A stretch of 64,000 nt of DNA, taken from contig NZ_RHLG01000002.1 of the NCBI RefSeq assembly GCF_003712105.1, forward strand, positions 310,001 to 374,000, read 5' to 3'. Numbering within the stretch: the stretch's first letter is position 1; every line of letters starts with the position of its first letter. Origin of the DNA: Winogradskyella sp. (GTDB taxonomy: Bacteria; Bacteroidota; Bacteroidia; Flavobacteriales; Flavobacteriaceae). The notes below the pieces were generated by a model. The model saw only the letters and a program-made list of their open reading frames with translations, did not search any database and was not told the DNA's origin. Positions 19,001 through 27,201 of this stretch are shown one piece after another. The translations under genes and the position numbers were made by a program.

Positions 19001-19699
19001 ATAAAAATCTGGAATATCGGCACGTTTTGGAGCAAATTGTTTAACAACTGGTCCTTTTATGAATGCGACATTATCCTTGTATGCAGAAACAATATCATTG
19101 GGATTTTGTTTTGACGTCTCTTTAATCATTTTAAAGAGCGATGTTGGTTTTTCTTCACCATCAATAACAAATGTGCCATTAAATATTTTATGTCGGCAGT
19201 GTTCAGAATTCACTTGCGAAAATCCAAAAACCTCTGAGTCCGTTAGTGGTCTTCCAATTTTTTCAGATACCAGGTTGAGGTACTCGATTTCTTCATCACT
19301 AAGTGCTAAACCTTCTTGCACGTTATAAGCTGAAATATCTTCAATGTCCTGTATTGATTCTGGCTGAATATCAATGGTGAAAGTATCTTGATTAAGACCA
19401 TTGAATCTTTCAGAAATCATTGGGTCATAGTCTTTATAGTCCGCTGATATTGCCATGAATTCTTCAATTCGGATAATGCCATCTATACCCATGTTTTGAG
19501 TAATTTCGACAGCATTGGTACTCCATGGTGTAATCATGGCAGCACGAGGCCCAATAAAAAAAGCATCAATCGATGCTTGCTCTAATTTTGGTTGGTCGCC
19601 AAATAACCACACTAATTTTGAAATTGTTTCAGCTGATAATTCTTTTGTTGCTTGAACAGCAAATACTTTACTGTTTTGGTTTCCGAAGAAATGAATCAT
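16037..19699 (-). CDS. purL: Phosphoribosylformylglycinamidine synthase, single-chain
   Basis: 1220 residues, the fused large form (synthase plus glutaminase). It converts FGAR, glutamine and ATP to FGAM in purine synthesis. The N-terminal and linker domains lead to two AIRS-type ATP-binding halves (SEHCRHKIFNGTF; ETHNFPTTVEPFNGAATGSG; HDHGAGGHLNCLSELVE; GHDVASGGL). The C-terminal class I glutaminase has the nucleophile Cys1069 (GICNGCQ), and His1182 and Glu1184 (MPHIER). Slightly shorter than the about 1295 residues of the E. coli enzyme but all active-site motifs are present. Single-gene unit. Confidence 0.97.
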   Translation of the reverse strand: MIHFFGNQNSKVFAVQATKELSAETISKLVWLFGDQPKLEQASIDAFFIGPRAAMITPWSTNAVEITQNMGIDGIIRIEEFMAISADYKDYDPMISERFNGLNQDTFTIDIQPESIQDIEDISAYNVQEGLALSDEEIEYLNLVSEKIGRPLTDSEVFGFSQVNSEHCRHKIFNGTFVIDGEEKPTSLFKMIKETSKQNPNDIVSAYKDNVAFIKGPVVKQFAPKRADIPDFYTINDFESVISLKAETHNFPTTVEPFNGAATGSGGEIRDRLAGGKGSIPLAGTAVYMTSYSRLEKNRPWEQKFEARDWLYQTPIDILIKASNGASDFGNKFGQPLICGSVLTFEHEQEDRKLGYDKVIMQAGGIGYGKANQAIKDTPKTGDKIVILGGENYRIGMGGAAVSSADTGEFSSGIELNAVQRSNPEMQKRAANAVRGMVESDENLIVSIHDHGAGGHLNCLSELVEDTGGKIDLDALPVGDPTLSAKEIIGNESQERMGLVIAEKHLETLQKIADRERSPMYSVGDVTGDHRFTFKSQSNGNTPMDLGLEDMFGSSPKTILTDKTIAHNYSNISYNSDNFHDYLDQVLQLEAVACKDWLTNKVDRCVGGKVAKQQCVGALQLPLNNVGVMALDFNGKEGIATSIGHSPISGLINPVAGSRNSITEALTNIIWAPLKDNLKSVSLSANWMWPCKNEGEDARLYEAVKAISDFAIDLGINVPTGKDSLSMKQKYPDGEVIAPGTVIISAAANCNDISNIIEPVLQQGKGDIYYINLSQDQYKLGGSSFAQIMNTIGNETPNVKSAEYVKNVFNTIQQLIKDRQIVAGHDVASGGLITTLLELCFSENNVGAELDLSALNEKDSIKLLFAENSGIVFQASDSSIETTLNAAGILYHNIGKVTDSDVLSLINHNEVYTLTISRLRDMWYKTSLLLDRKQTANGLADERFENYKNQPLQYQFPEDFTGKLPVIDESKPRPKAAIIREKGSNSEREMANAMYLAGFDVKDVHMTDLISGRETLEDIKFIGAVGGFSNSDVLGSAKGWAGAFKYNKKANTALKKFFERDDTLSVGICNGCQLWMELDLINPDHEKHGKMTFNDSGKHESAFTSVKVQENNSVMLSSLAGSTLGVWISHGEGKFDLPHSEDMYDICAKYSYEGYPHNPNGSDYNTAMLCDKTGRHLVTMPHIERSTFQWNWANYPNGRQDDVSPWLEAFVNARKWIENN

Positions 19700-19736
19700 T
19701 ATATGTATGTCTGTTATATTTTTGAGATTGTAAATT

Positions 19737-19754
19737 TACACTTTTTTAAGTGTA
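19737..19754. promoter_or_regulatory. Inverted repeat in the purL upstream region
   Basis: Perfect 7-bp inverted repeat TACACTT-TTTT-AAGTGTA, 38 bases upstream of the purL ATG. It abuts a minus-strand TAAATTTA (one mismatch from the TANNTTTG -7 element, 19731-19738). The position suits an operator; no regulator is identified. Confidence 0.35.
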
Positions 19755-19804
19755 TAGGTTCTATATTGTTTGTACTAAATGTTATAGTTATTCACTAGTT
19801 ATTA

Positions 19805-19836
19805 AATAAAAAGAGCGACTAAAAGCCGCTCTTTAA
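19805..19836 (-). terminator. Terminator of the endonuclease I gene
   Basis: Stem AAAGAGCG (19810-19817) / CGCTCTTT (19827-19834) with an inner ACT/AAAAGC loop. On the minus strand it is followed by TTTTATTTAAT. It lies a few bases after the stop of the endonuclease I gene. Confidence 0.8.
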
Positions 19837-19838
19837 TT

Positions 19839-20894
19839 TTATTGTCTAATTAATTTTTTTGTTGTTGTTCCCGAATCAGTTTTTAATCGCATTAAGTAAA
19901 TCCCTTTTTTGAGATTAGATATGTTTAATTTTTTCTGATTCGCTGTTAAATTCTGAACCTTTACTCGTTTGCCTAAAACATCATAAACTTCAGCTAATAT
20001 TGCTTTGTTAGATATGATAGTTACCTCATTTCCAGTCGCTGGATTTGGGAATATTTTAATTTGATCTTCTTGAAAATCCTCTGTTGATAATGTTCCCCAA
20101 CGGTCTTCAGCATCTGGTCCACCCCAAATTAATGTTGCTAAAAATGGGTTGTCGATAAATGGATTTCTATTTAGGTATACTGTTTCTAATCTATCATTTC
20201 TATTGTCTTCGATTTGCGAAACAGGGTCATCTACATTCCATTGTAATAATATCTGTAGCATATCAGTTGCTCCTTGTTTAGATCCGCTTGCATTTAGCTC
20301 TGGCAAGCATCTATCGCCATACCTAGTATACATGTACATCATTATTCTTGCAACATCACCTTTCCATTCATCTCCAGGGTAATAATCTCCATTTCCTAAA
20401 ACAACAGAATTTCCAGAACCATCTCCAAATTTCCTATTACCTCTATTGCTATTTCTTTGAACGTCAGTGGCTCTTAAGTTGTGAGGGTCGGCTGCTATAC
20501 CTGTATCACCATTACTCACGCTACCCATTGTAGGATTTGCATTTGATCTAGCAAATACGTGCTCCCTATTGTACTCGCATGTACCTCCTCCAAAATCATC
20601 TTTATCTCTGATTCTTCTGTCTGTTTGTCCTGAAGTGCAGCTTAGATTATTTGTAAAGCCATAGGTTAATAAAACATTAGAATCGGTAACATCGTCAGGA
20701 TCTAGCTCCATGATTTTGAAGTCATCTCTTACATCGCCATAGGTGTATGTATCACTTGCGTTATCGATAAGCTGCCCCAAAGTAGTATATAAAGGATCTC
20801 CATTTAAACCAGTAAAGTCAATACTGTCATAATAGGGCTGTTGACCGTATGCAAACGTTGTGAGTAATAAAAATAATAAGTAGATGTTCTTCAT
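19839..20894 (-). CDS. Secreted endonuclease I with T9SS sorting domain
   Basis: 351 residues with signal peptide (MKNIYLLFLLLTTFAYGQ). Residues about 35-250 are an endonuclease I domain of the beta-beta-alpha-metal type: CEYNREHVFARS with His112, and ADPHNLRATDVQRNSNRGNR with His138. The last about 75 residues are a type A T9SS sorting domain (IKIFPNPATG ... GIYLMRLKTDSGTTTKKLI), so the enzyme crosses the outer membrane by type IX secretion. It probably digests extracellular DNA for nutrients. The ATG lies 4 bases after the RNA methyltransferase stop, but the functions look unrelated. Confidence 0.93.
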   Translation of the reverse strand: MKNIYLLFLLLTTFAYGQQPYYDSIDFTGLNGDPLYTTLGQLIDNASDTYTYGDVRDDFKIMELDPDDVTDSNVLLTYGFTNNLSCTSGQTDRRIRDKDDFGGGTCEYNREHVFARSNANPTMGSVSNGDTGIAADPHNLRATDVQRNSNRGNRKFGDGSGNSVVLGNGDYYPGDEWKGDVARIMMYMYTRYGDRCLPELNASGSKQGATDMLQILLQWNVDDPVSQIEDNRNDRLETVYLNRNPFIDNPFLATLIWGGPDAEDRWGTLSTEDFQEDQIKIFPNPATGNEVTIISNKAILAEVYDVLGKRVKVQNLTANQKKLNISNLKKGIYLMRLKTDSGTTTKKLIRQ

Positions 20895-20898
20895 AAGT

Positions 20899-22113
20899 TT
20901 AGTTTTTCTTTTCTAACAGGGCCATGTAAAAACCGTCATAACCAGATTTGTGGGCTAATATTTTTTTATCTGCTACAAAGTTAAACGCTTTTCCGCTTTC
21001 TTTTGTTAAAAATTGTTCAATTTGTTTCTCATTCTCAGAAGGTAAAATGGAGCAGGTTGCATAAACCATTTTACCACCATCTTTTACCATTTTAGAATAT
21101 TGTTCTAAAACTTGAGATTGTGTTTGCTTAATATTTTCTATAAACTCTGGTCTTAGTTTCCATTTTGCATCAGGGTTGCGACGTAAAACACCCAAACCAG
21201 AACATGGTGCATCAATCAATAATCTATCTGCTTTACCATGCAGTTTTTTTATGGGTTTGGTAGAATCTATTGCTTTTAACTCGATATTATGAACACCATT
21301 ACGGCGTGCTCTTACTTTGAGTTTTTTTAATTTACTTTCGTAAATATCCATAGCAATTATCTGACCTTTATTTTCCATAAGTGATGCGAGATGCAAAGTT
21401 TTACCACCTGCACCTGCGCAAACATCTACAACTTTCATGCCTGGTTTTACATCTAAAAAATCGGCAACTAGCTGAGAAGATGCATCCTGAACCTCAAACC
21501 AACCATTTTTAAAAGCGTCAGTTTTAAAAACATTTGCTCGTTTTGTAAGCTTTAATGCCCAAGGATAATTTGGAATAGATTCAGTGTCAATATCTTCAGA
21601 TTGGAGCTTAAGCTGTAAGTCTTTTTTTGTGGTTTTTAAGGTATTAACTCTTAGGATAACTTCGGCTTGTTGATTTTGCATTGCAATTTCGTTAGTCCAC
21701 AAAGTTTCACCTAATTCTTCTAACCCTAAATCATCGATCCAGTCCGGGATTGATTCTCTAAATTTTCGTGTATTAGAAAGCTCGTCGAATTTTCCTTTTA
21801 TTTTTCGGGTTGGTGTATTTGTAAAATATTTCCAATCCGGTAATTTAATGCCTTTTAGTGTTGCCCAAACTGCAAAAATGCGCCATAGATTATCTCTGTC
21901 GAATGGTTCTTTTACATTGGCAATTTCTGCATATAGCCTTTTGTAGCGGACAATTTGGTAGACAGTTTCAGCTACAAAACCGCGGTCGCGACTTCCCCAG
22001 CGTTTATCGCGCTTTAATAATTGTTGAACCACCTTATCAGCATATTCACCTTCATTAAAAATAAGGTGTAAACCATCAATTACTGCAAAGCATAAGTTTC
22101 TGTGTAGTCGCAT
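20899..22113 (-). CDS. RsmB/NOP-family RNA (cytosine-5)-methyltransferase
   Basis: 404 residues from ATG at 22113; an upstream in-frame TTG at 22134 overlaps the likely -7 element, so it is not preferred. N-terminal NusB-like helical region (about 1-145), then a SAM-binding Rossmann domain (VVDVCAGAGGKTLHLASL, 228-245). Both cysteines of the family are present: Cys304 in DAPCSGLG and Cys354 in YATCSILPSEN. It methylates a cytosine in rRNA (or tRNA) using SAM. The exact target base cannot be assigned from the sequence. Confidence 0.92.
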   Translation of the reverse strand: MRLHRNLCFAVIDGLHLIFNEGEYADKVVQQLLKRDKRWGSRDRGFVAETVYQIVRYKRLYAEIANVKEPFDRDNLWRIFAVWATLKGIKLPDWKYFTNTPTRKIKGKFDELSNTRKFRESIPDWIDDLGLEELGETLWTNEIAMQNQQAEVILRVNTLKTTKKDLQLKLQSEDIDTESIPNYPWALKLTKRANVFKTDAFKNGWFEVQDASSQLVADFLDVKPGMKVVDVCAGAGGKTLHLASLMENKGQIIAMDIYESKLKKLKVRARRNGVHNIELKAIDSTKPIKKLHGKADRLLIDAPCSGLGVLRRNPDAKWKLRPEFIENIKQTQSQVLEQYSKMVKDGGKMVYATCSILPSENEKQIEQFLTKESGKAFNFVADKKILAHKSGYDGFYMALLEKKN

Positions 22114-22131
22114 GTTATAAATTATAGCGTG

Positions 22132-22139
22132 CAAATTTA
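22132..22139 (-). promoter_or_regulatory. Candidate -7 element for the RsmB-type gene
   Basis: TAAATTTG on the minus strand, an exact TANNTTTG match, 18 bases upstream of the ATG at 22113. No clear TTG partner is seen at the expected distance, so the call rests on one element. Confidence 0.35.
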
Positions 22140-22215
22140 AGATTAAATGTTTATTTGTAGAAAGGTTTAATCGTTTATTCGTTTGGCTTTTCTATTTTTA
22201 GAAAAAATTTATCAA

Positions 22216-23298
22216 ATGAAATACACTTATATACTTTTTTTATTAGTCTTTTTTTGTTCATGTAAAGATGACTACAAAAGACCAGAAATAATATCAAAAG
22301 TGACTATAGACACTATAATTAGAGATTCTATTTTAAGTGCAAGAGCATTGGATTTTAATAAAGATTATCTATTCTATGGATCATCCGACCATTTTGGTAA
22401 ATACGCTTTAAATAAAGAATTGAAATTTGATATTGATAACCTTAAACTTAGTAATTCTGAAAACTATTTTAAGCACATCGTAACTCATGAAGAAAAGCCA
22501 CTTCATTTTAGAGCAATAGAAATCGTATATGGTAATATGTTTGTAATTTCTGTTGGAAATCCAGGAAAGCTTTACAAACTAAACCGAAAAGCAAAAAATC
22601 CGAAATTAGTTTATGAAGAACATCACGAAAAAGTATTCTACGATTCCATGGATTTCTGGAATGAAAATGAAGGTATTGCTATTGGTGATCCTACAGACGA
22701 TTGCATGAGTATAATTATTACCCGTGATGGTGGTCATACGTGGAACAAAATATCATGCACTGACTTGCCAAAAGCTAACGATGGTGAAGCGGCATTTGCA
22801 GCAAGCGATACCAATATTGCTATAGTCGGTGATAATACTTGGGTGGCTACTGGAGGAACATCTAGTCGTATATTATACTCTCCTGACAAAGGGAATTCGT
22901 GGCAAGTTTTTGACACACCAATAGTACAAGGGAAACCAACTACAGGTATGTATTCTGTAGATTTTTATGATGAAAATAATGGCTTTGCCATCGGAGGCGA
23001 TTATACAAAACCTAATGATACACTATCTAATAAGATAAGAACTCAAGATGGTGGAAAGACTTGGCAAGTTGTTGCTGATGGACAATCTCCTGGTTACAGA
23101 AGTTGTGTACAGTATGTACCAAATAGTAATGCTCAAGAGTTAGTAGCTATTGGGTTTAAAGGTATTGACTACAGTAATGATGCTGGAGAAAGTTGGAAGC
23201 ATCTTAGTGATGAAGGCTTTTATACGATTCGATTTTTAAACGATTCTGTAGCCTATGCTGCTGGTAGAGGACGAATAAGTAAACTTATATTTAAATAA
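22216..23298 (+). CDS. YCF48/BNR-repeat lipoprotein (beta-propeller)
   Basis: 360 residues from ATG at 22216 (the frame is open further upstream but this ATG starts a lipoprotein signal, LVFFCSC). Asp-box repeats of sialidase/YCF48 type recur: TRDGGHTWNKI, SPDKGNSWQVF, TQDGGKTWQVV, SNDAGESWKHL. This spacing predicts a beta-propeller on the periplasmic or outer-membrane surface. Flavobacterial homologues are often called oxidoreductases, but I see no redox motif, so a structural or assembly role is as likely. It is a single plus-strand gene, divergent from the RsmB-type gene. Confidence 0.82.
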   Translation: MKYTYILFLLVFFCSCKDDYKRPEIISKVTIDTIIRDSILSARALDFNKDYLFYGSSDHFGKYALNKELKFDIDNLKLSNSENYFKHIVTHEEKPLHFRAIEIVYGNMFVISVGNPGKLYKLNRKAKNPKLVYEEHHEKVFYDSMDFWNENEGIAIGDPTDDCMSIIITRDGGHTWNKISCTDLPKANDGEAAFAASDTNIAIVGDNTWVATGGTSSRILYSPDKGNSWQVFDTPIVQGKPTTGMYSVDFYDENNGFAIGGDYTKPNDTLSNKIRTQDGGKTWQVVADGQSPGYRSCVQYVPNSNAQELVAIGFKGIDYSNDAGESWKHLSDEGFYTIRFLNDSVAYAAGRGRISKLIFK

Positions 23299-23324
23299 AA
23301 AAAGCTCCATATGGAGCTTTTTTT
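23297..23324. terminator. Bidirectional terminator between convergent genes
   Basis: A perfect 28-base palindrome with centre at 23310/23311: A-run, GCTCCAT / ATGGAGC, T-run. It works in both directions and overlaps the stop codons of both flanking genes (22216-23298 plus and 23323-23775 minus). Confidence 0.85.
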
Positions 23325-23775
23325 AATTCTTGTTTCTACGTTCTCTAAACTCTCTGAGTTTTTGAAGTAATTGCTTATTAAACTCATCTTCAGCGGCTTT
23401 GAGTTTTATAATCTTAACTGCTGGTATGACAGATTTTAAATCGTTTATCAATTTCATTTTAGCATTATGCATAGCTGTGTCGGCATTTACAAGTCTATCA
23501 AGTAATTTGTTTGCTTCACTATCGGACATGTCTGGGTTTTTACGAAATTGCTGTCTTATAGAGCGCAATTCCTGAGTTTTAATACGTTCAGTTGTGGCTT
23601 CAAACTCATTGTAAATTGGCCAAAATTGTTGTGCCTCTTGTGTTGTAAGACCTAATTTTTCAGTAATAAAAGCAATCTTTTGGGTCTTTATGCGCTGTTG
23701 CATTCGTTTGCCTCCAGGTTGGGCAAAACTCAATAAGCCTACCATTATGAGGGTTAATGTTACTAATTTTTTCAT
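23323..23775 (-). CDS. Small exported helical protein, putative ECF-associated sensor
   Basis: 150 residues, signal peptide MKKLVTLTLIMVGLLSFAQ, then a nearly all-helical, highly charged chain (EKLGLTTQEAQQFWPIYNEF, ELRSIRQQFRKNPDMSDSEA, LREFRERRNKN). The layout resembles CpxP/Spy-like periplasmic proteins, and flavobacterial genomes label similar proteins as sensor of ECF-type sigma factor. It is third in the minus-strand row after the sigma factor and the anti-sigma-like protein, separated from the latter by about 170 bases. The sensor role is inferred from this context. Confidence 0.7.
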   Translation of the reverse strand: MKKLVTLTLIMVGLLSFAQPGGKRMQQRIKTQKIAFITEKLGLTTQEAQQFWPIYNEFEATTERIKTQELRSIRQQFRKNPDMSDSEANKLLDRLVNADTAMHNAKMKLINDLKSVIPAVKIIKLKAAEDEFNKQLLQKLREFRERRNKN

Positions 23776-23947
23776 CTGCTTTGAAATTTTTTGTTTTCTG
23801 AATGTTCAAAAAATTTAAATACATTCAGGAACTCTCATAAACTTTAATCATTTTTTTAAACAAATTAAAATGAAGAAACTTTATGCTCGTTTCATGTGTT
23901 AATTGTTATATTTTTCAAGTCTTTACTTAAAGACTTTCGTGTACGTG

Positions 23948-24451
23948 TTATTCTAAAATAGATTCTAAATCAACTTCATTTAATAAATACTCTTCTAAAT
24001 TTTCTTCGCTATATTCGGTCTCAGTTATCGTAAATTCTTCTTCAAGCATATCAGCATCTGCTAATAACTCAGCCAACTCATAACTATCTAAATCTCTACT
24101 TTCGAGATAAGTTTCTACCATTTCTACTGATAATTCATCACTATTAGTTGTATTGGTAAAAATTGCAAAAAGCAATAGCAAAGACGCAGCAATACCTGTT
24201 ATATAATACAATCTAGTTTTTGAGAATAAGGAAATTACCGGGGTTTCACCATCTGTGTCAAGCTTACTAATAATGGTGTCTTCGATATTATCAAAGTAAT
24301 TATCAGGAATACTAAACCCAGGGGCATCTATACCTTCAATTAATTTATCTTCCTCTAAACGATCAAATAGCTTTTCGTTAAAAGATTCAAAGTAATCTTT
24401 GGGTGTTTTAAAACCACTTGATGTAATAGTATGTAATTTATCTTTTTTCAT
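23948..24451 (-). CDS. Putative membrane anti-sigma factor
   Basis: 167 residues. The cytoplasmic N-terminus (about 1-75) carries repeated F-x-P-x-(D/N)-Y-F motifs (FKTPKDYFESF, FSIPDNYFDNI) typical of flavobacterial anti-sigma partners. A single membrane helix follows (about 80-101, LYYITGIAASLLLLFAIF), then a strongly acidic periplasmic tail (ELLADADMLEEEFTITETEY). The gene lies 56 bases downstream of the ECF sigma factor gene in the same direction. No zinc-binding HxxxCxxC motif is visible, so it is not a ZAS-type anti-sigma. Confidence 0.75.
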   Translation of the reverse strand: MKKDKLHTITSSGFKTPKDYFESFNEKLFDRLEEDKLIEGIDAPGFSIPDNYFDNIEDTIISKLDTDGETPVISLFSKTRLYYITGIAASLLLLFAIFTNTTNSDELSVEMVETYLESRDLDSYELAELLADADMLEEEFTITETEYSEENLEEYLLNEVDLESILE

Positions 24452-24507
24452 TTTATGCTGAACTTACGTCAGTGTCTATATCTATGACTAACAGATGACT
24501 TAAAAGT

Positions 24508-25050
24508 TTAATCTGAGGTCAAAAACGTTTCAATCTTCTTTACTGCAATATGATAGGAAGCTTTGAGCGCACCTTCACTTGTTTCCAAAATCTCTGATAT
24601 CTCCTTGTACTTCATATCGTCAAAATATTTCATGTTAAAAACCATTTGTTGTTTTTGTGGCAACGTTGCAATGGCTTTTTGAAGCTTTAATTGAATCTCG
24701 CTGCCCTCAAAATACACATCGGCCTTGAGGTTATTTATTGCATTATTTTGTATCTCTTCGCTAGAAATTTTATGTCGTTTCGCATTTTTATTAATGTGCG
24801 TTATAGACTCATTTGTCGCAATACGGTACATCCAGGAATAAAGCTTGCTTTCGCCTTTAAACTTATCAATGCTTCTAAATACTTTTATAAATGTATTCTG
24901 AAGCACATCATCGGCATCATCATGGCTTATTACAATTTTACGTATATGCCAATACAACCGTTCTTTGTAGGTGCTGAGTAGCTCTCTAAAAGCGGCTTCT
25001 TTTGAGGCATTGTCTTGTAATCGCGCAATTAAGTCTAATTCGTCAGTCAA
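24508..25050 (-). CDS. ECF-family RNA polymerase sigma factor
   Basis: 180 residues. Region 2 (about 22-90): DADDVLQNTFIKVFRSIDKF and KLYSWMYRIATNESI. Region 4 (about 120-178): ATLPQKQQMVFNMKYFDDM, YKEISEILETSEGALKASYH. The most plausible start is TTG at 25050 (TTGACTGACGAA, giving MTDELDLIARLQ), preceded by TCCTCC; there is no ATG until residue 77, which would delete region 2. The next two genes downstream look like its anti-sigma and an exported accessory protein. The upstream side is occupied by a heptanucleotide tandem repeat. Confidence 0.92.
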   Translation of the reverse strand: MTDELDLIARLQDNASKEAAFRELLSTYKERLYWHIRKIVISHDDADDVLQNTFIKVFRSIDKFKGESKLYSWMYRIATNESITHINKNAKRHKISSEEIQNNAINNLKADVYFEGSEIQLKLQKAIATLPQKQQMVFNMKYFDDMKYKEISEILETSEGALKASYHIAVKKIETFLTSD

Positions 25051-25102
25051 GGAGGATTGAGTTTATTGCTTTGACTAAGGTACTAAGAAAAGGTTTAATC
25101 TT

Positions 25103-25207
25103 GAGTTAAGAGTTAAGAGTTAAGAGTTGAGAGTTGAGAGTTAAGAGTTGAGAGTTAAGAGTTAAGAGTTAGGAGTTATTAGTGAAAAGTTATAAGTTAA
25201 CAGTTGA
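25103..25207. repeat. Heptanucleotide tandem repeat, unit GAGTTRA
   Basis: Fifteen consecutive 7-base units. The first eleven (25103-25179) are GAGTTAA or GAGTTGA with at most one change; the last four (25180-25207) are increasingly degenerate (TAGTGAA, AAGTTAT, AAGTTAA, CAGTTGA). There is no unique spacer, so this is a minisatellite, not CRISPR. It lies in the 188-base gap between the ECF sigma gene start and the ABC exporter stop, so it could affect sigma factor promoter spacing. Confidence 0.9.
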
Positions 25208-25238
25208 GGACTAAATTGTTTTGAGCTTATTGTAGTAA

Positions 25239-27065
25239 TTAATCAAAACTCTGCATTTCAACTAGCTTCTTGTAAACGCCATTTTTTGTTATAAGCTCGC
25301 TATGGGTACCTTGCTCAGCTATTTTACCTTTAGACATAACTACAATTTGGTCAGCATTTTGAATGGTAGATAAACGATGTGCTATAACTATAGATGTTCT
25401 GTTTTTCATCATGTTTTCTAAAGCCACTTGCACCAAACGTTCACTTTCAGTATCTAAGGCAGAAGTTGCCTCATCTAAAATCATTATTGGAGGATTTTTC
25501 AATACCGCACGAGCAATACTCAAACGCTGTTTTTGTCCACCAGATAATTTTCCACCAGCATCACCAATATTGGTCTCAATGCCTTTAGGAAGGTTTTTTA
25601 CAAATTCCCATGCATTTGCAATTTTTAAGGCTTCCATGACTTCATCATCAGTAGCATCTTTTTTACCTAATAGAATATTATTTTTTACGCTATCATTAAA
25701 TAAGATTGAGTCTTGAGTTACTAAGCCCATTAAACCACGAAGTGATGCCTTTTTTAAGTCTTTAATATTTTCACCATCTATAGAAATTGTACCATTGTTA
25801 ACATCGTAGAATCGTGTAACAAGATTTGCAATTGTACTTTTTCCGCTTCCAGATTGCCCTACAAGAGCAACACTTTTACCTTTAGGCACTTTTAAAGTAA
25901 AATCTTTTAGCACAAAATCATCTTCGTATTTAAAAGCGATGTTGTCAATGGCAATTTCAGAATCAAAGGTTTCTTTTGATTTTGCGTGTTCTTTATCACC
26001 AAGAGGTGATTGAGTATTTAAAATTTCCAAGACACGTTCGGCTGCAGCATTTCCTTTTTTAACGCTATAACTGGCTTTACTTATAGCTTTTGCTGGTGTA
26101 AGAATGTTATAGGCAAGCCCCATAAAAGTTAAAAATTGTTCGCCTTTAAGAGTGCCATCCACTAATACCATTTGACCGCCAAACCAAAGTAGTACGCCAA
26201 TTACAGCTATACCCAAAAACTCGCTAGTTGGTTTTGCTAGGTTTGTTCGGTTTAATAATGAGTTTGAGAATTTAAAAAATCTGCTTGTAGAATTCTGAAA
26301 TTTAGACGCAAAACTTCCTTCAGAATTATAACTTTTAATGACTTTTAATCCACCAAGTGTTTCTTCTAATATAGATAGAAATGTGCCTTGCTCTGACTGA
26401 ACTTTGTCCGATTTTCGTTTTAAACTCTTGCCAATTAAAGAGATTATAAATCCGGATACAGGTATAAATATGAATACAAAAATGGTAAGCTTTACACTAA
26501 TAGTAAGCATAAAAGCTATAGTAAATATAATTGTAAGTGGTTCTCTAAATAATAATTCTAAAATGGATAGAAATGAATGTTGAATTTCTAATACATCTGT
26601 TCCAAATCGGGCCAATATATCCCCTTTTCGTTTTTCAGAATAGAATGATATCGGTAGCTCTAAGGTTTTATCGTACAAAGCATTGCGTAAATCCTTTAAT
26701 ACACCATTGCGTAAAAAGGTAATGAAATACATTGCTAAGTAGTTAAATAAATTCTTCAAGAAAAAGACACTAATAATTAAAACAATCACGAACGTCAATG
26801 CTTTTGAAGCATCAGATCCTGCCAAATCTGAAATGTAATAATTAAGGCTATCGCTAAAATAATCTGCAAACTCAGTAAACCCATTATATGTAGGTTTTTC
26901 AGTTATCTTAACTGCATCTTTCTTGAATAGCACTTCTAATAATGGCATTAAAACCATGAATGATAATCCAGAGAATAATGCATAGAAAATATTACATATT
27001 ATGTTAAGTATACCATAGGTTTTGTATGGTAAAGCAAAGCGAATTATTTTTTTGAAATAGTTCAC
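25239..27065 (-). CDS. ABC exporter, fused membrane and ATPase domains (MsbA-like)
   Basis: 608 residues from GTG at 27065 (MNYFKKIIRFALPYKTYG); no ATG is near. Six membrane helices in about 1-330, then a nucleotide-binding domain: Walker A GQSGSGKST (403-411), signature LSGGQKQR (about 507), Walker B and D-loop MILDEATSALDTESE (about 528), and the HRLSTIQ switch region. It is a homodimeric exporter of the lipid or peptide type. The following minus-strand genes, a phosphohexomutase and glycosyltransferase upstream, hint at envelope lipid or glycan transport, but the substrate is not determinable. Confidence 0.92.
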   Translation of the reverse strand: MNYFKKIIRFALPYKTYGILNIICNIFYALFSGLSFMVLMPLLEVLFKKDAVKITEKPTYNGFTEFADYFSDSLNYYISDLAGSDASKALTFVIVLIISVFFLKNLFNYLAMYFITFLRNGVLKDLRNALYDKTLELPISFYSEKRKGDILARFGTDVLEIQHSFLSILELLFREPLTIIFTIAFMLTISVKLTIFVFIFIPVSGFIISLIGKSLKRKSDKVQSEQGTFLSILEETLGGLKVIKSYNSEGSFASKFQNSTSRFFKFSNSLLNRTNLAKPTSEFLGIAVIGVLLWFGGQMVLVDGTLKGEQFLTFMGLAYNILTPAKAISKASYSVKKGNAAAERVLEILNTQSPLGDKEHAKSKETFDSEIAIDNIAFKYEDDFVLKDFTLKVPKGKSVALVGQSGSGKSTIANLVTRFYDVNNGTISIDGENIKDLKKASLRGLMGLVTQDSILFNDSVKNNILLGKKDATDDEVMEALKIANAWEFVKNLPKGIETNIGDAGGKLSGGQKQRLSIARAVLKNPPIMILDEATSALDTESERLVQVALENMMKNRTSIVIAHRLSTIQNADQIVVMSKGKIAEQGTHSELITKNGVYKKLVEMQSFD

Positions 27066-27112
27066 ACGTTTAAATTTTGATAATTTTTATGTCCATCATA
27101 ATCATAAAATTA

Positions 27113-27137
27113 AGAACGTGTGTAAACACTTCGTTCT
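27113..27137. other. Hairpin between phosphohexomutase and ABC exporter genes
   Basis: AGAACG (27113-27118) pairs with CGTTCT (27132-27137), with an inner GTG/CAC and a TAAA loop. On the minus strand it is followed by a T-rich but not pure T stretch. It may be a weak terminator of the phosphohexomutase gene or a leader structure of the exporter gene. Confidence 0.35.
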
Positions 27138-27201
27138 CGTATTAAAAAATTTAAAAAAATTCTAACAATTAATTTTTAAATTTTATTCAACTTCCTTTTA
27201 T

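Noticed and set aside
25103..25207. Possible CRISPR array
   Set aside because: The units are contiguous 7-mers with no unique spacers and no cas genes are present; it is a tandem repeat.
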